From positions 1,054,001 to 1,118,000 of the forward strand of contig CAVWOM010000021.1 of NCBI GenBank assembly GCA_963756575.1: DNA of 64,000 nucleotides. The letters are read 5' to 3'. Under the pieces are notes generated by a model. The model saw nothing but the letters and a program-made list of their open reading frames with translations. It was not told the origin of the DNA and searched no databases. The translations under genes and the position numbers were made by a program. This DNA is from Palsa-504 sp963756575. Lineage in GTDB: Bacteria > Actinomycetota > Actinomycetes > Streptosporangiales > Streptosporangiaceae. This document shows positions 17,443 to 26,256 of this stretch, in pieces. Position 1 is the stretch's first letter. Each line of letters opens with the position of its first letter.

Positions 17443-18396
17443 GTGGCCCCGCCCAAGCCAGCCGATCCCGTTACGCCGAACGGCGTGCAGGCCGCCGCCG
17501 CGTACCTGCGCGAGCTGCTCCTGCGCCCCGGGCGGTACCGGCGCAAATGGGAGCAGTACGCCGAGCGCAGCAGGCTCGGGCAGGTAAACCAGCTCGCGGT
17601 CGCCGAGGTGCTGGCGCATTACCTGTGGGAGCATCCGCGGGCTCAGGGCGACGTCGACGTCCTGCCCCGGCAGCTGAAAGACACCGCCTCCCGGGCGCTG
17701 TCGGGCAAGCTGCTCAGCAAGGCCACGCTATCCCTGTTCTCGGACGCGTTCGATCTCGGCTCGTCCGAGCGGAACCGGCTGGTGAAGCTGTGGGAGGGAT
17801 CCGCCCACGTCCGCGTCCTGTCCGGTCCGCGGGCGATCCGCGAGGACCAGGCCGTCGCGCTCGGCCGTCCGCAGGTCAAGACCCTGTCCCTGCACGATCA
17901 TCACTACCTCGGCCCGGACGGGCGGCCGGAAAGGCACCGGGTCATCCACGTCGTGGAAGCGCTCGTCGACGACGTGGACCGGGTGCCCTACCGGGCCGAC
18001 ACCAACGCCCTGACCGTCGAGGTGGGTCAGGGGTTCAGCGGCCTGGCCGGCCCCTTCTACCAGCCCCTGGCCGAGCTCTTCGTGGTGGATATGCTGCTGG
18101 CCGAGCCGCTGGCGGCCGGGGAAACGACCACCTTGGAGTATTCGGCCAGCTTTCATTACCCGGCCGCGCCGCCGCCGGAGTTCCGCCGCGTCGTCCAGTC
18201 GGCCGTGGAGAACCTGGATATACGCGTGGAGTTCCATCCCGACCGGCTACCGGGTGGTGTGGTGTGGGCGGTGTGGGACGGCATGGACGGCCCCATCGCC
18301 GAGTCCGAGCGCGTCACCCTGGACAGTCAGTTCGCCGTGCACCGTTACCTGCGCCTGGCCGAGCAGACCACGGTCGGCTTCCACTGGGACTGGTAG
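17443..18396 (+). CDS. Conserved actinobacterial protein of unknown function
   Basis: 317 residues. The N-terminal half (about 15-125) is helical and ends with FSDAFDLGSSERNRLVKLWEG, of a type seen next to small DNA-binding modules in actinomycete proteins. The C-terminal half (about 150-317) is predicted beta-rich (HVVEALVDDVDRVPYRAD, FVVDMLLAEPLAAGETTTLE, ending TVGFHWDW). GTG 17443 follows CAGAGAAACCC. No catalytic motif, signal peptide or membrane segment. Followed 95 bp later by the ROK gene. I do not recognise a function. Confidence 0.75.
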   Translation: MAPPKPADPVTPNGVQAAAAYLRELLLRPGRYRRKWEQYAERSRLGQVNQLAVAEVLAHYLWEHPRAQGDVDVLPRQLKDTASRALSGKLLSKATLSLFSDAFDLGSSERNRLVKLWEGSAHVRVLSGPRAIREDQAVALGRPQVKTLSLHDHHYLGPDGRPERHRVIHVVEALVDDVDRVPYRADTNALTVEVGQGFSGLAGPFYQPLAELFVVDMLLAEPLAAGETTTLEYSASFHYPAAPPPEFRRVVQSAVENLDIRVEFHPDRLPGGVVWAVWDGMDGPIAESERVTLDSQFAVHRYLRLAEQTTVGFHWDW

Positions 18397-18491
18397 CCAT
18401 CGCACCGATACCGCAGCCGGCCGCCCGTGACAGGGCTGACTACCGCGTGCCCGGGCCGGCGGACCGGCGCCTGGCATGGCACGATCGGAGT

Positions 18492-19721
18492 GTGCGAAAG
18501 GACGAGGGATCGGCGACTACGAGCGCCGAGCTGCGCGCGCACAATCTCGCCCGGCTGCTGCGCGCGGTCCACGACGGTGGCGGCCAGCTGACCCGCGCCG
18601 AGCTGACCAGGCGGCTCAGCCTGGCCCGGGGGACCGCTACCGTGCTGGTCCGGGACCTGGCCGGGCGTCAGCTCATCGAGGAGCTGAGCAGCCCGGCTGA
18701 CGCGCCGGCCGGCCTGAAGGTGCCGCGGAGCCGGGGACGCCCGACCGGAGTTCCCTCGGCGCACCCGCAGGGCCCGGTCGCGCTCGCGGTCGACCTGCGT
18801 GACGACTCCTTCACCCTGGCCGCCTTCGAGCTGACCGGCCGCTGCGCGGTGCTCGACCGCCGGGAGCGGGAGACCGGCTCGGGTACCGGGATGCTGGCCG
18901 AGGTCGCGGCCCGGCTGAAGATCCGCCGCCGCGAGTTCGGCGACCGGATCGTCGGCGTCGGGGTGGCGGTCCCGTCGCCGATAAGCGCGGGCCAGATGGT
19001 GCAGCCCACCCTGCCCGACTGGCAGGACCTCGACGTGGCCGGCGCCCTCGATGACGCGGACGAGGGCCCGGTGCTGGTCGGCAACGACGCCACGCTGGCC
19101 GGCCTGGCCGAGGCCCGCCGCGGCGTGCTCCGGGGCGTATCCGTCGCCCTGCACCTGCACGTCGCGACCGGCATCGGCGGGGTGCTGCTCGCCGCGGGCC
19201 AGCCGGTGACCGGTGCGTACGGCTCGGCCGGGGAGTTCGGGCACATGCCGCTGACCGGCGGCAGCGAGCCGTGCCGCTGCGGCTCGGTGGGCTGCTGGGA
19301 GCTCGATGCCGGCGCCCGCGGGCTGCTCCGGGCCGTGGGCCAGCCCGAGGAAGGCGACCGGATGGTCCGCGCCGAGCAGGTCATCGCGGCGGCGGCCACC
19401 GATCCCAGCTGCGGGCGCGCCCTGGAACGGGCGGCCGGGGCGCTCGGCCGCGGCATCGGCGCGCTGGTCAACGCCCAGGACCCGGAGGCGGTCGGGCTGT
19501 CCGGCCTGGCCGCCGAGGTCTACGAGGCCGCGCCGGACGCCGTCCGGGCCGGCTACCTGGCCACGCTGATGCGGTTCCGCCGGATCACCCCGCCGGTGCT
19601 GCTGCCGTCCACGCTCGGCGACCTCGGCGCCCTGACCGGCGCGTCCGAGCTCGTCTTCGACGCCTTCCTCACCCCGCGCGGCCTGGGCAGCTGGCCCGCG
19701 CCCGAGCGGAAAACCGCGTGA
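18492..19721 (+). CDS. ROK-family transcriptional regulator
   Basis: 409 residues. An N-terminal winged HTH (about residues 10-60; LTRAELTRRLSLARGTATVL) is joined to a sugar-kinase-like ROK domain. The ROK domain contains VLVGNDATLAGLAEARRG, ATGIGGVLLAAGQPVTGAYG and the zinc-binding CRCGSVGCWE, matching the CxCGxxGC pattern. Such proteins repress sugar-utilisation genes and release on sugar or sugar-phosphate binding. GTG 18492 is the first start giving the HTH without a long tail. The sugar importer at 10643 is a possible target, but no evidence in sequence links them. Confidence 0.88.
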   Translation: MRKDEGSATTSAELRAHNLARLLRAVHDGGGQLTRAELTRRLSLARGTATVLVRDLAGRQLIEELSSPADAPAGLKVPRSRGRPTGVPSAHPQGPVALAVDLRDDSFTLAAFELTGRCAVLDRRERETGSGTGMLAEVAARLKIRRREFGDRIVGVGVAVPSPISAGQMVQPTLPDWQDLDVAGALDDADEGPVLVGNDATLAGLAEARRGVLRGVSVALHLHVATGIGGVLLAAGQPVTGAYGSAGEFGHMPLTGGSEPCRCGSVGCWELDAGARGLLRAVGQPEEGDRMVRAEQVIAAAATDPSCGRALERAAGALGRGIGALVNAQDPEAVGLSGLAAEVYEAAPDAVRAGYLATLMRFRRITPPVLLPSTLGDLGALTGASELVFDAFLTPRGLGSWPAPERKTA

Positions 19722-19755
19722 CTTCGTGGTGACTACCTGGTAAGTTCTCGCGCTT

Positions 19756-21871
19756 GTGGCTGCGTCACCAGCAAAAGAAAATCATGATGCCGAACGGTCC
19801 GGCGGCAACCCCGTCCTGACCTCCGAGCGCGGGCAGCTGAAGCGCTCTCGTGAGTTCCTCCGGCTGATGCGGGAGGACGTGCTATCGCTGCGGGCCATGG
19901 GCGGGGACCCAGTCTCCGAGGAGTACCTCAAGGCCGCGCTCTACCACCGGGCCGAAGCCCTGAAGGACATTCCCGATACCCCGCTGTTCTTCGGCCGCCT
20001 CGACTACACCGACCAGACTGAAATGCCTGGAACCGAGCCATTCGCCGACGACGACGGCGTGGCCGGCCAGAGCTTCCACATCGGCCGCCGGCACGTGCAC
20101 GCGCCCGACGGCACGCCCGCGGTGATCGACTGGCGGGCGCCGGTCTCCCGGCCGTTCTACCGGGCCAGTTCGGCCGACCCGATGAACCTCGCGCTGCGCC
20201 GGCGCTTCGGGTTCTCCGGCGGCGAGCTGACCGCCTACGAAGACGAGCTGTTCGGTACCGGGGCGGATGACAAGGCTCGTTCGGCCGAAAGAACCTCGGC
20301 CCCGCCGAGCCGGATCCTGATCGACGAGATCGAGCGGCCCCGGTCGGGTCCCATGCGGGACATCGTCGCCACCATCCAGCCCGACCAGGACGACATCGTG
20401 CGGGCCGAGGCCGCGCAGACGGTCTGCGTGCAGGGCGCGCCCGGCACCGGCAAGACCGCCGTCGGGCTGCACCGGGTCGCGTACCTGCTGTACGCGTACC
20501 GGGAGCAGGTCCGCCGGCGCGGTGTGGTCATGGTCGGGCCGAACCAGGCCTTCCTCTCCTACATCCGCAACGTCCTGCCCGCCCTGGGCGAGATCGACGT
20601 CGCCCAGACCACCGTCGGCGAGCTGGTCGCCGACGGGACCACGGCTAAGGTCCGGGCGGCCGACGACGAGGCGGCCGCGGTCATCAAGGGCGACGCGCGG
20701 ATGGCGGAGGTGCTGCGGCGGGCGCTGTGGGCCTCGATCGGCAAGCCGTCGGCGGCGGTCATGCTGCCGCGCGGGACGCGGCGCTGGCGGGTGGCCGCCT
20801 GGGAGATCGAGGAGCTCGTGCACGAGCTCCGGCACCGGGGCATCCGGTACGGCGCCGCCCGCGAGATGCTCGAGCACCGGATCGCGCACGTGATCTTGAC
20901 CAGGATGGAAGCGGCCGGCGAGGCCTGCGACGACCGCACCCACGAGTCCGTGCGGCGCTCCCGGCCGGTACGGGCCGCGGTCGACGCGATCTGGCCCAAG
21001 GTGGATCCGGTCCGGCTGGTGTTCGGGCTGCTGTCCTCGGCCGAGGTCCTGGCCGGGGCGGCCGGGGACGTGCTGACCGGGCCAGAGCAGGCCGCGATCG
21101 TGTGGCCGGCCCCGCCCCGCGGGCCGGGCTCGGCCCGCTGGTCCGCGGCCGACCTGGTGCTCATCGACGAGGCCCGCGACCTGATCACCCGGATGCCCAG
21201 CCTGGCCCACGTCGTGGTGGACGAGGCCCAGGACCTGTCCCCGATGGAGTGCCGGGCGCTCGGCCGCCGCTGTTCCACCGGCGCGGCCACCGTACTGGGC
21301 GACCTGGCCCAGGGCACCACGCCGTGGGCGGCGCCATCCTGGACGTCGCTGCTGACCCACCTGGGCAAGCCGGAGGCCGGGGTCCGGGAGCTGACGGTGG
21401 GCTACCGCGTGCCCCGGCAGATCCTCGACTACGCCTCGGCGCTGCTCCCGGTGATCGCCCCGGAGCTCAGGCCGGCGTCCTCGCTGCGCGCCGATCCGGG
21501 CGCCCTGAACCTCGTGCGGGTTCCCGGCGGCGAGCTGGGACAGGCGCTGGCCGGCGCCTGCCAGGCAGGCCCGGGAACGGGCCGGCTCGGTCGCCGTCAT
21601 CGCCGCCGATCCCGAGGTGCCCGCGCTGGGCCGGGCGCTCGACCGGGCCAGCGTGGCCTACGGCGCGCCGGGAGAGGACGCCGCTCTAACCCTCGTTCCG
21701 GTCACGCTGGCCAAGGGACTCGAATACGATCATGTGATCGTGGTGGAGCCCGCGAGCATCGCCGGCGCCGAGGCGCGAGGCTTGCAGCGGCTGTACGTGG
21801 CGCTCACCCGGGCCGTCTCGCAGCTGACCGTGCTGTACTCCGAACCGCTGCCGGCACCGTTGCCATCATGA
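19756..21871 (+). CDS. HelD-like RNA polymerase-associated ATPase, frameshifted near the C-terminus
   Basis: A UvrD/HelD-type motor of about 705 residues. The start at 19756 follows the ROK stop by 34 bp. The N-terminal coiled arm (about residues 20-75) precedes VIDWRAPVSRPFYRA. Walker A GAPGTGKT lies near residue 227, Walker B VVVDEAQD near 487, and motif VGYRVPRQ near 555. After about 21560 the frame turns to Arg/Gly-rich junk. Frame +1 continues correctly with AGSVAVIAADPEVPALG, LAKGLEYDHVIVVEP and LYVALTRAVSQL, stopping at 21871. One lost base would explain this. HelD proteins free stalled or rifamycin-bound RNA polymerase. Confidence 0.82.
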
Positions 21872-21895
21872 CCACTCCGTGGCATTAATGGTCAT
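21868..21895. promoter_or_regulatory. Inverted repeats downstream of the HelD gene
   Basis: ATGACCA (21868-21874) and TGGTCAT (21889-21895) form a 7-bp dyad overlapping the stop codon. A separate 15-bp palindrome TCGGGAATTTCCCGA follows at 21942-21956. Terminator or operator roles are both possible. Confidence 0.35.
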
Positions 21896-22004
21896 ATAGT
21901 GAACCGATGCGGGGCCCGGCGCGTCTGTCTGATAGGGGGGGTCGGGAATTTCCCGATCCGCGTTGCGCGGACGCCGTCGCGACGGCATGCTGGAAGAGGC
22001 GGCG

Positions 22005-22034
22005 ACTTTTAGTCCTCATCTGACTCCTAAAAGT
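22005..22034 (+). promoter_or_regulatory. Hairpin immediately before the 105-residue gene
   Basis: ACTTTTAG (22005-22012) and CTAAAAGT (22027-22034) pair perfectly over a 14-base loop and end 4 bases before ATG 22039. No Shine-Dalgarno is visible. The loop contains TCCTCATCTGAC, which together with the upstream GAGGCGGCGA is repeated before the Ser/Thr-kinase gene near 49034-49065. Confidence 0.5.
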
Positions 22035-22038
22035 TACA

Positions 22039-22356
22039 ATGGTGATAACGGTGGACGTCACACGGACCGGTGATCCGGACCAGATGCAGACTGTTTATCT
22101 CGAGAAGCTTGCCGACGAGTTGTCCCATCGCGGGCTTGAAGCCTGGCTGATGGCGCCGCCGGGGCGCAGGCCCAGCCTCTACGTGGTCAACCCGGCCGCG
22201 CGGGCGCTCGAGGAGAACGTCTACGTTGCCTGCGGCAAAGACGGCATCTGGCGGTTCTGGTGGTCGTGGGCCGAGCGGATCGCGGTTGCCGACGACATCG
22301 ACCAGGCTGCGAGCACTATTGTCCGGGTGCTGGCCTCGTTGCTCCCGAAAGACTGA
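22039..22356 (+). CDS. Small conserved protein of unknown function (105 residues)
   Basis: Soluble, no signal peptide. Features are YLEKLADELSHRGLEAWLMA, a PSLYVVNP segment and an aromatic patch IWRFWWSWAERIA near residue 72. The overall pattern resembles short actinobacterial proteins often found beside DNA-binding regulators. I recognise the type but not a function. Start ATG 22039 (GTG 22042 is possible). The hairpin at 22005-22034 may control it. 12 bp separate it from the amidase pseudogene. Confidence 0.65.
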   Translation: MVITVDVTRTGDPDQMQTVYLEKLADELSHRGLEAWLMAPPGRRPSLYVVNPAARALEENVYVACGKDGIWRFWWSWAERIAVADDIDQAASTIVRVLASLLPKD

Positions 22357-22368
22357 CCTCGCGCCGGG

Positions 22369-23922
22369 ATGGATCTGTGCGCGACCCCGGCCGTTGAGCT
22401 CGCCCGGCTGATCAGCGCCCGCGAGCTTTCCGCCGCCGAACTCCTGGCCGCCGTGCTGGCCAGGATCGACGCGGCCAACCCGGCGATCAACGCGATCGTC
22501 ACGCTGGCCGCCGAGCAGGCGCAGGCCACGGCGGCCGGGCTCGACGCGCGAGCGGCCCGCGGCGAGTTCGCCGGGCCCCTGCACGGGCTGCCGATCGCGG
22601 TGAAGGACCTGGCCGAGACGGCCGGGATCAGGACCACCTACGGCTCGCCGGTCTTCGCCTCCTACGTGCCCGCCTTCGACGCGCCGCACGTGGCCCGGCT
22701 CAGGCAGGCCGGCGCGGTGGTGATCGGGAAGACGAACACCCCCGAGTTCGGCGCCGGGTCGCAGACGTTCAACGCGGTGTTCGGGGCCACCCGCAATCCG
22801 TACGACACCAGGCTGACCCCCGGCGGCAGCAGCGGCGGGGCCGCCGCGGCCGTCGCCGCCGGGATGCTTCCGTTCGCGGACGGGTCCGACCTGGCCGCCA
22901 GCGTGCGGAACCCGGCCGCGTTCTGCGGCCTGGTGGGCCTGCGGACCACACCCGGGCTGGTGCCCGCCGACGTGCTCGACCCGATGGGCGTCGTCGGCCC
23001 GATCGCCCGCACCGCGGGCGACGCCGCGCTGCTGCTGGCCGGCCTGTGCGGCGCGGACGCCGGGCTGGCCGCTGGCACGGCCCGACCGGCCCGGTGACTT
23101 TCTCGATCTTCGCCCGGCGCCGCTGCGCGGGCTGCGGGTGGCGTGGACCGACGACCTGGGTGACCTGCCCGTCCAGCGCGAGGTCCGGCAGGTGCTCACG
23201 GCGATGCGCGGGTCGCTGGAGGAGGCCGGGCTGCGTGGTGACGGACGCCGCGCCGGCCCTGGCCGCCGCGGACGAGATCTTCCAGGTGCTGCGGGCGGCC
23301 CGGATGGCGGCCCGGGCGCCGCTCCTCCGCGCCCATCGCGATCAGGTCAAGGCCACCCTGGCCTGGAACATCGAGAAGGGCCTCGCGCTGACCGGCGAGC
23401 AGATCGCGGTGGCGCGGGACGGCCAGGCCGAGATCTTCCGGCGATTCGCGGCCTTCCTGGCCGACGGCCCCTACGACGTGCTCGCGCTACCCACCGTGCA
23501 GGTGCTCCCGTTCCCGGTCGAGCAGGAGTGGGTGACCGAGATCAACGGCGAGCCGATGGCCACGTACATCGACTGGATGCGCTCCTGCTCACGGATCACG
23601 GTCACCCTGCACCCCGCCATCACCGTCCCAGCCGGCCTATCACCGCCCGCCCTATCACCGCCCGCCGTATCACCGGCCGGCCTATCACCGCCCGCCGTAT
23701 CACCGCCCGCCTATCACCGCCCGCCGTATCACCGCCCGGTATCACCGCCCGCCTATCACCGCCCGCCGTATCACCGCCCGCCGTATCACCGCCCGCCGTA
23801 TCACCGGCGGCCCATCGTCGCCGGGCCTTCCCGTCGGCCTCCAGCTCGTCGGCCGCTACGGCGCCGACCGCCGCCTCCTAGAGATCGCCGCCGCAATCAC
23901 AACCCCGGACCCCGCAGCCTGA
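22369..23922 (+). pseudogene. Amidase-signature enzyme, multiply frameshifted and split by a minisatellite
   Basis: Amidase-signature family pieces are in order but in different frames. The first (22369-23097) has PIAVKDLAETAGI (catalytic Lys) and the TPGGSSGGAAAAVAAGM serine motif. It then continues in frame +1 as DFLDLRPAPLRGLRVAWTDD to about 23230, and in a third frame as VVTDAAPALAAADEIF through VLALPTVQVLPFPVEQEWV to HPAITVPAG. A 176-bp minisatellite (23638-23813) follows. Then the expected C-terminus GLPVGLQLVGRYGADRRLLE resumes and stops at 23922. FADGSDLAASVRNPA shows an altered serine-loop, where Ala replaces the usual Gly-Gly-Ser-Ile of active amidases. Likely dead, even if one shift is a sequencing error. 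Confidence 0.85.
23638..23813. repeat. 15-bp minisatellite, 12 copies
   Basis: The unit TATCACCGCCCGCCG repeats 12 times with lengths 15,15,15,15,14,15,13,14,15,15,15,15. The shortened copies break the reading frame. The array sits exactly between two amidase blocks (ITVPAG and LPVGLQLVGR) that are normally a few residues apart. There are no spacers, so it is not CRISPR. Confidence 0.93.
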
Positions 23923-24463
23923 CACCGACCGTAAACCTTAGCCCCAGTCGCCACCCGCGCCACCCCAGCGTCCCGTCGCGCTCCCCTTGGACCGGCCAAC
24001 GGAACATCGACCGGTTACCGTCGGATCAATGGAACATGAGTGCGGCTCCCTTCGAGTACGGAGCCGGCGGCCGGGCCGCACTTTCGGGTGTACCCGTCGC
24101 CCCAGCAGGCACACCCGCCCCCTAGCTCCCGCCCGCCACAAAACGCCGGCCTACGGCAACCACCACGATGTGATTCTGCGGTGGCCAGAACAACCGCGAT
24201 GTCACATCGCTGTGGCATCGGACACCGCCTGGCCGGCCAAGACACCGCCCTGGCCGGCCCCGCCGAGACACCGCCTCGGCCCCGGCCGATACCGCGTGCC
24301 CCGCGGGACTGAGCCGTCCCAGCCCGGAGCCACTCATCGCAAACAGCCGCACCCATGGAAGACTCGATCCGGTCCGGACCACGCCCGACCTGGGACGCGT
24401 GAGCCGCATGATCCCAGGAGACCCCGGGTAACGCCTCGTCCGACTTGCTGGAGAAAACCGGTA
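23923..24463. other. Non-coding spacer with a dispersed repeat
   Basis: 541 bp between the amidase relic and the ferritin-like gene, with only low-complexity open frames. It contains dispersed repeat copy B (24166-24213). A heptad-like CGGCC/GACACCGCC run lies at about 24219-24280. No promoter or gene recognised. Confidence 0.5.
24166..24213. repeat. Dispersed repeat copy B
   Basis: CGATGTGATTCTGCGGTGGC followed by CAGAACA (24166-24192) matches the reverse complement of copy A at 9387-9413, with differences at about six positions. A second GATGTCACATCG dyad follows (24198-24209). Orientation is opposite to copy A. Confidence 0.5.
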
Positions 24464-24889
24464 CTACCGGGTCAAGCCGGGGAACGCCTGCGTGCTGCCG
24501 CGCCAGGACGCCGCGCGCTGCGCCGCCGCCTGCACGGCCATCGCGCCGAACTGCCGCAGGCGCTGGTCGCTGACCGCGACCAGGCCGAGATAGGCCTGGG
24601 TCACGCCGTCTTCGAGGTAGGCCGCGAGCGCCATCGCGCTGGCCGTGTCGTGTACTCCGAAGGGCAGCCGGTAGGACGCCTGCGCCGCGACGGGCACGGC
24701 GCCACGCCCGGAGATCATCGCGGTCAGGGTGTCCCGGGCCTGGTTGTGCCCGGTCCAGTCCTGGCCGGCCGTGGCCTGGGCGCTTCCGGTCAGGTGCGCG
24801 CCCGCTACCCCGTAGCCGAAGATGGCCGCGTTCTCGGCCGCCAGCGCGGCCTGCAGCGCGGTGACAGCAGCGGAAGCGGCCGCCATCAC
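24464..24889 (-). CDS. Ferritin-like DUF4439-type protein
   Basis: 141 residues, essentially one helical bundle: ALQAALAAENAAIFGYGVAG, then HNQARDTLTAMI, LPFGVHDTASAMALAAYLED and a last helix ending FPGLTR. An E...H-type spacing (AAENAAI and GHNQARD) recalls ferritin-like domains, though metal binding cannot be confirmed. No signal peptide. It lies 38 bp downstream of a ferritin-like lipoprotein, and the pair sits divergently next to rimP as in other actinomycetes. Function unknown. Confidence 0.75.
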   Translation of the reverse strand: MMAAASAAVTALQAALAAENAAIFGYGVAGAHLTGSAQATAGQDWTGHNQARDTLTAMISGRGAVPVAAQASYRLPFGVHDTASAMALAAYLEDGVTQAYLGLVAVSDQRLRQFGAMAVQAAAQRAASWRGSTQAFPGLTR

Positions 24890-24927
24890 CGGGCCCCCGG
24901 CCCGACGCCGTTACCTGCCATCGTGCG

Positions 24928-25539
24928 TTATCCGCCCAGCGCCGTCACGTGGGTGGCGTCGGAAGCGGCGATGCTCGCGAGCAGCTGGGCCAGGGCGGGC
25001 GGCGCGGTCGCCAGCTGCTGCACCAGGCGGGTCGCCGACGCGCGCTCGGCTGCCCGCAGCCGGGCCGTGCTGACCCGGGCGGGCGGCGGGCTGGCGGCCG
25101 GGTGAGAAGCGGCCGGATGAGAAGGTGACGGCGGGATGACGAGCATCGCCTTGAGCCGCGCCAGGTGCTGTTCGTGCTGGCCGAGCAGGGATTCCAGGGT
25201 GCGCCGCCGGGTGGCCGCGGCGTGATCCGTGCCGATGGCCGAGCGGTACAGGCCGATCAGGTTTTCCTCCGCCTCGATGACAGCCTGCAGGGTCAGCACA
25301 TCGTGTCCGAGCGGCGGCCGTCCGGCCAGCGGATCGGGGCCGGTGAACACCTCCGAAGACCGGCATCCGGCGGCGGCGAGCAGCCACGGCAGCGTCGCCG
25401 CCGAGGCGATCAGCGTTCGGCGCCTCAGCCCGGTATGACCTGGCGGCCCACTATGCTCTATGACCTGGCGCTGCGGCCCACTATGACCTGGCGCCTGCGG
25501 CCCACTATGACCTGGCGCCTGCGGCGCGGGCACGGACAC
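24928..25539 (-). CDS. Ferritin-like lipoprotein with repeated N-terminus
   Basis: 203 residues. The first about 35 are Pro/Gly/His-rich repeats (GPQAPGHS twice) encoded by a 24-bp DNA repeat. Then come RRRTLIASAAT, a hydrophobic core and a lipobox LAAAGC, so the protein is probably lipid-anchored outside the cell. The mature part has helices LQAVIEAEENLIGLY and LLGQHEQHLARLKAM (E..E and H..H pairs typical of ferritin-like bundles) and a Ser/Pro spacer. The start is uncertain; GTG 25539 places the repeats before the signal peptide, which is odd. No start codon is seen after them. Confidence 0.7.
   Translation of the reverse strand: MSVPAPQAPGHSGPQAPGHSGPQRQVIEHSGPPGHTGLRRRTLIASAATLPWLLAAAGCRSSEVFTGPDPLAGRPPLGHDVLTLQAVIEAEENLIGLYRSAIGTDHAAATRRRTLESLLGQHEQHLARLKAMLVIPPSPSHPAASHPAASPPPARVSTARLRAAERASATRLVQQLATAPPALAQLLASIAASDATHVTALGG
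25472..25519. repeat. 24-bp tandem repeat in the lipoprotein N-terminus
   Basis: TGCGGCCCACTATGACCTGG plus CGCC occurs at 25472-25495 and 25496-25519. Related partial copies lie at 25441-25471. It is in frame for the minus-strand gene (eight residues per unit) but may be a non-coding duplication upstream of the true start. Confidence 0.85.
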
Positions 25540-25641
25540 ACCGGCAAGCTACCACGCGGGCCGGCCCGTCCTATCCGCTCCATGGCTCAACCCCGGATAG
25601 GCTAGGTCCCAATCCCGCAGGTCGTGGACGAGGAGGTCGTG

Positions 25642-26256
25642 ATGCCAGGAGGCCAGCGTCACGCGCCCAAATCCGGCCAGTCCGTACCAGGCCCGCCCAA
25701 ATCCGGACAGCCCCGAGCCGGCCAGCCGAAGGCCGGCCAGCAGCGGCCTCGTCCGGCTGCGGTCGGCGCGCCGGTGGACGAGGACAAGATCGCGGACGTC
25801 ATCCGTCCCGTGGTCGCCGCCGCCGGAATGGATCTGGAAGCGGTCCGGGTCAGTGCCGCGGGGCGGCGCCGTCTGCTGCGGGTGGTGGTGGACAGCGACC
25901 AGGGCGTGAGCCTGGACGACGCCGCGACCATCAGCCGTCAGCTGTCGGCCGCCCTCGACGGTACGCCGGTGATGGGTGACTTCCCGTACACTCTCGAGGT
26001 CTCGTCGCCCGGCGTAGACCGCCCGCTGACCGATCCGAGGCACTGGCGGCGCTCCGCGGGACGCCTGGTTCAGGTGACCGCGGCGGACGCCGGAACCGTA
26101 ACCGGCCGCGTCGTAGCGGCCGATCTGGACGGGGTGACGCTGGACATCGGGGGCGACCGCCGCCGCTTCGGCTACGCCGAGCTGGGGGCAGGCGCCGTCC
26201 AGGTGGAGTTCGGGCACCCGCAAACGGAGCTTGGAGCGACCCCCGATGGACATTGA
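25642..26256 (+). CDS. rimP: Ribosome maturation factor RimP
   Basis: Needed for 30S subunit assembly. 204 residues. The conserved core starts near residue 50 (DKIADVIRPVVAAAGMDLE) with SDQGVSLDDAATISR and the signature YTLEVSSPGVDRPL; a C-terminal SH3-like domain follows. The first 45 residues are a Lys/Gly/Gln/Pro-rich extension with PKSGQ and KAGQ repeats, as seen in actinobacteria. GAGGAGGT precedes ATG 25642. The 3' end overlaps nusA by 11 bases, giving coupled translation. Confidence 0.92.
   Translation: MPGGQRHAPKSGQSVPGPPKSGQPRAGQPKAGQQRPRPAAVGAPVDEDKIADVIRPVVAAAGMDLEAVRVSAAGRRRLLRVVVDSDQGVSLDDAATISRQLSAALDGTPVMGDFPYTLEVSSPGVDRPLTDPRHWRRSAGRLVQVTAADAGTVTGRVVAADLDGVTLDIGGDRRRFGYAELGAGAVQVEFGHPQTELGATPDGH

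Noticed and set aside
23638..23813. CRISPR array
   Set aside because: Units are directly adjacent with no spacers, and no cas gene is present.
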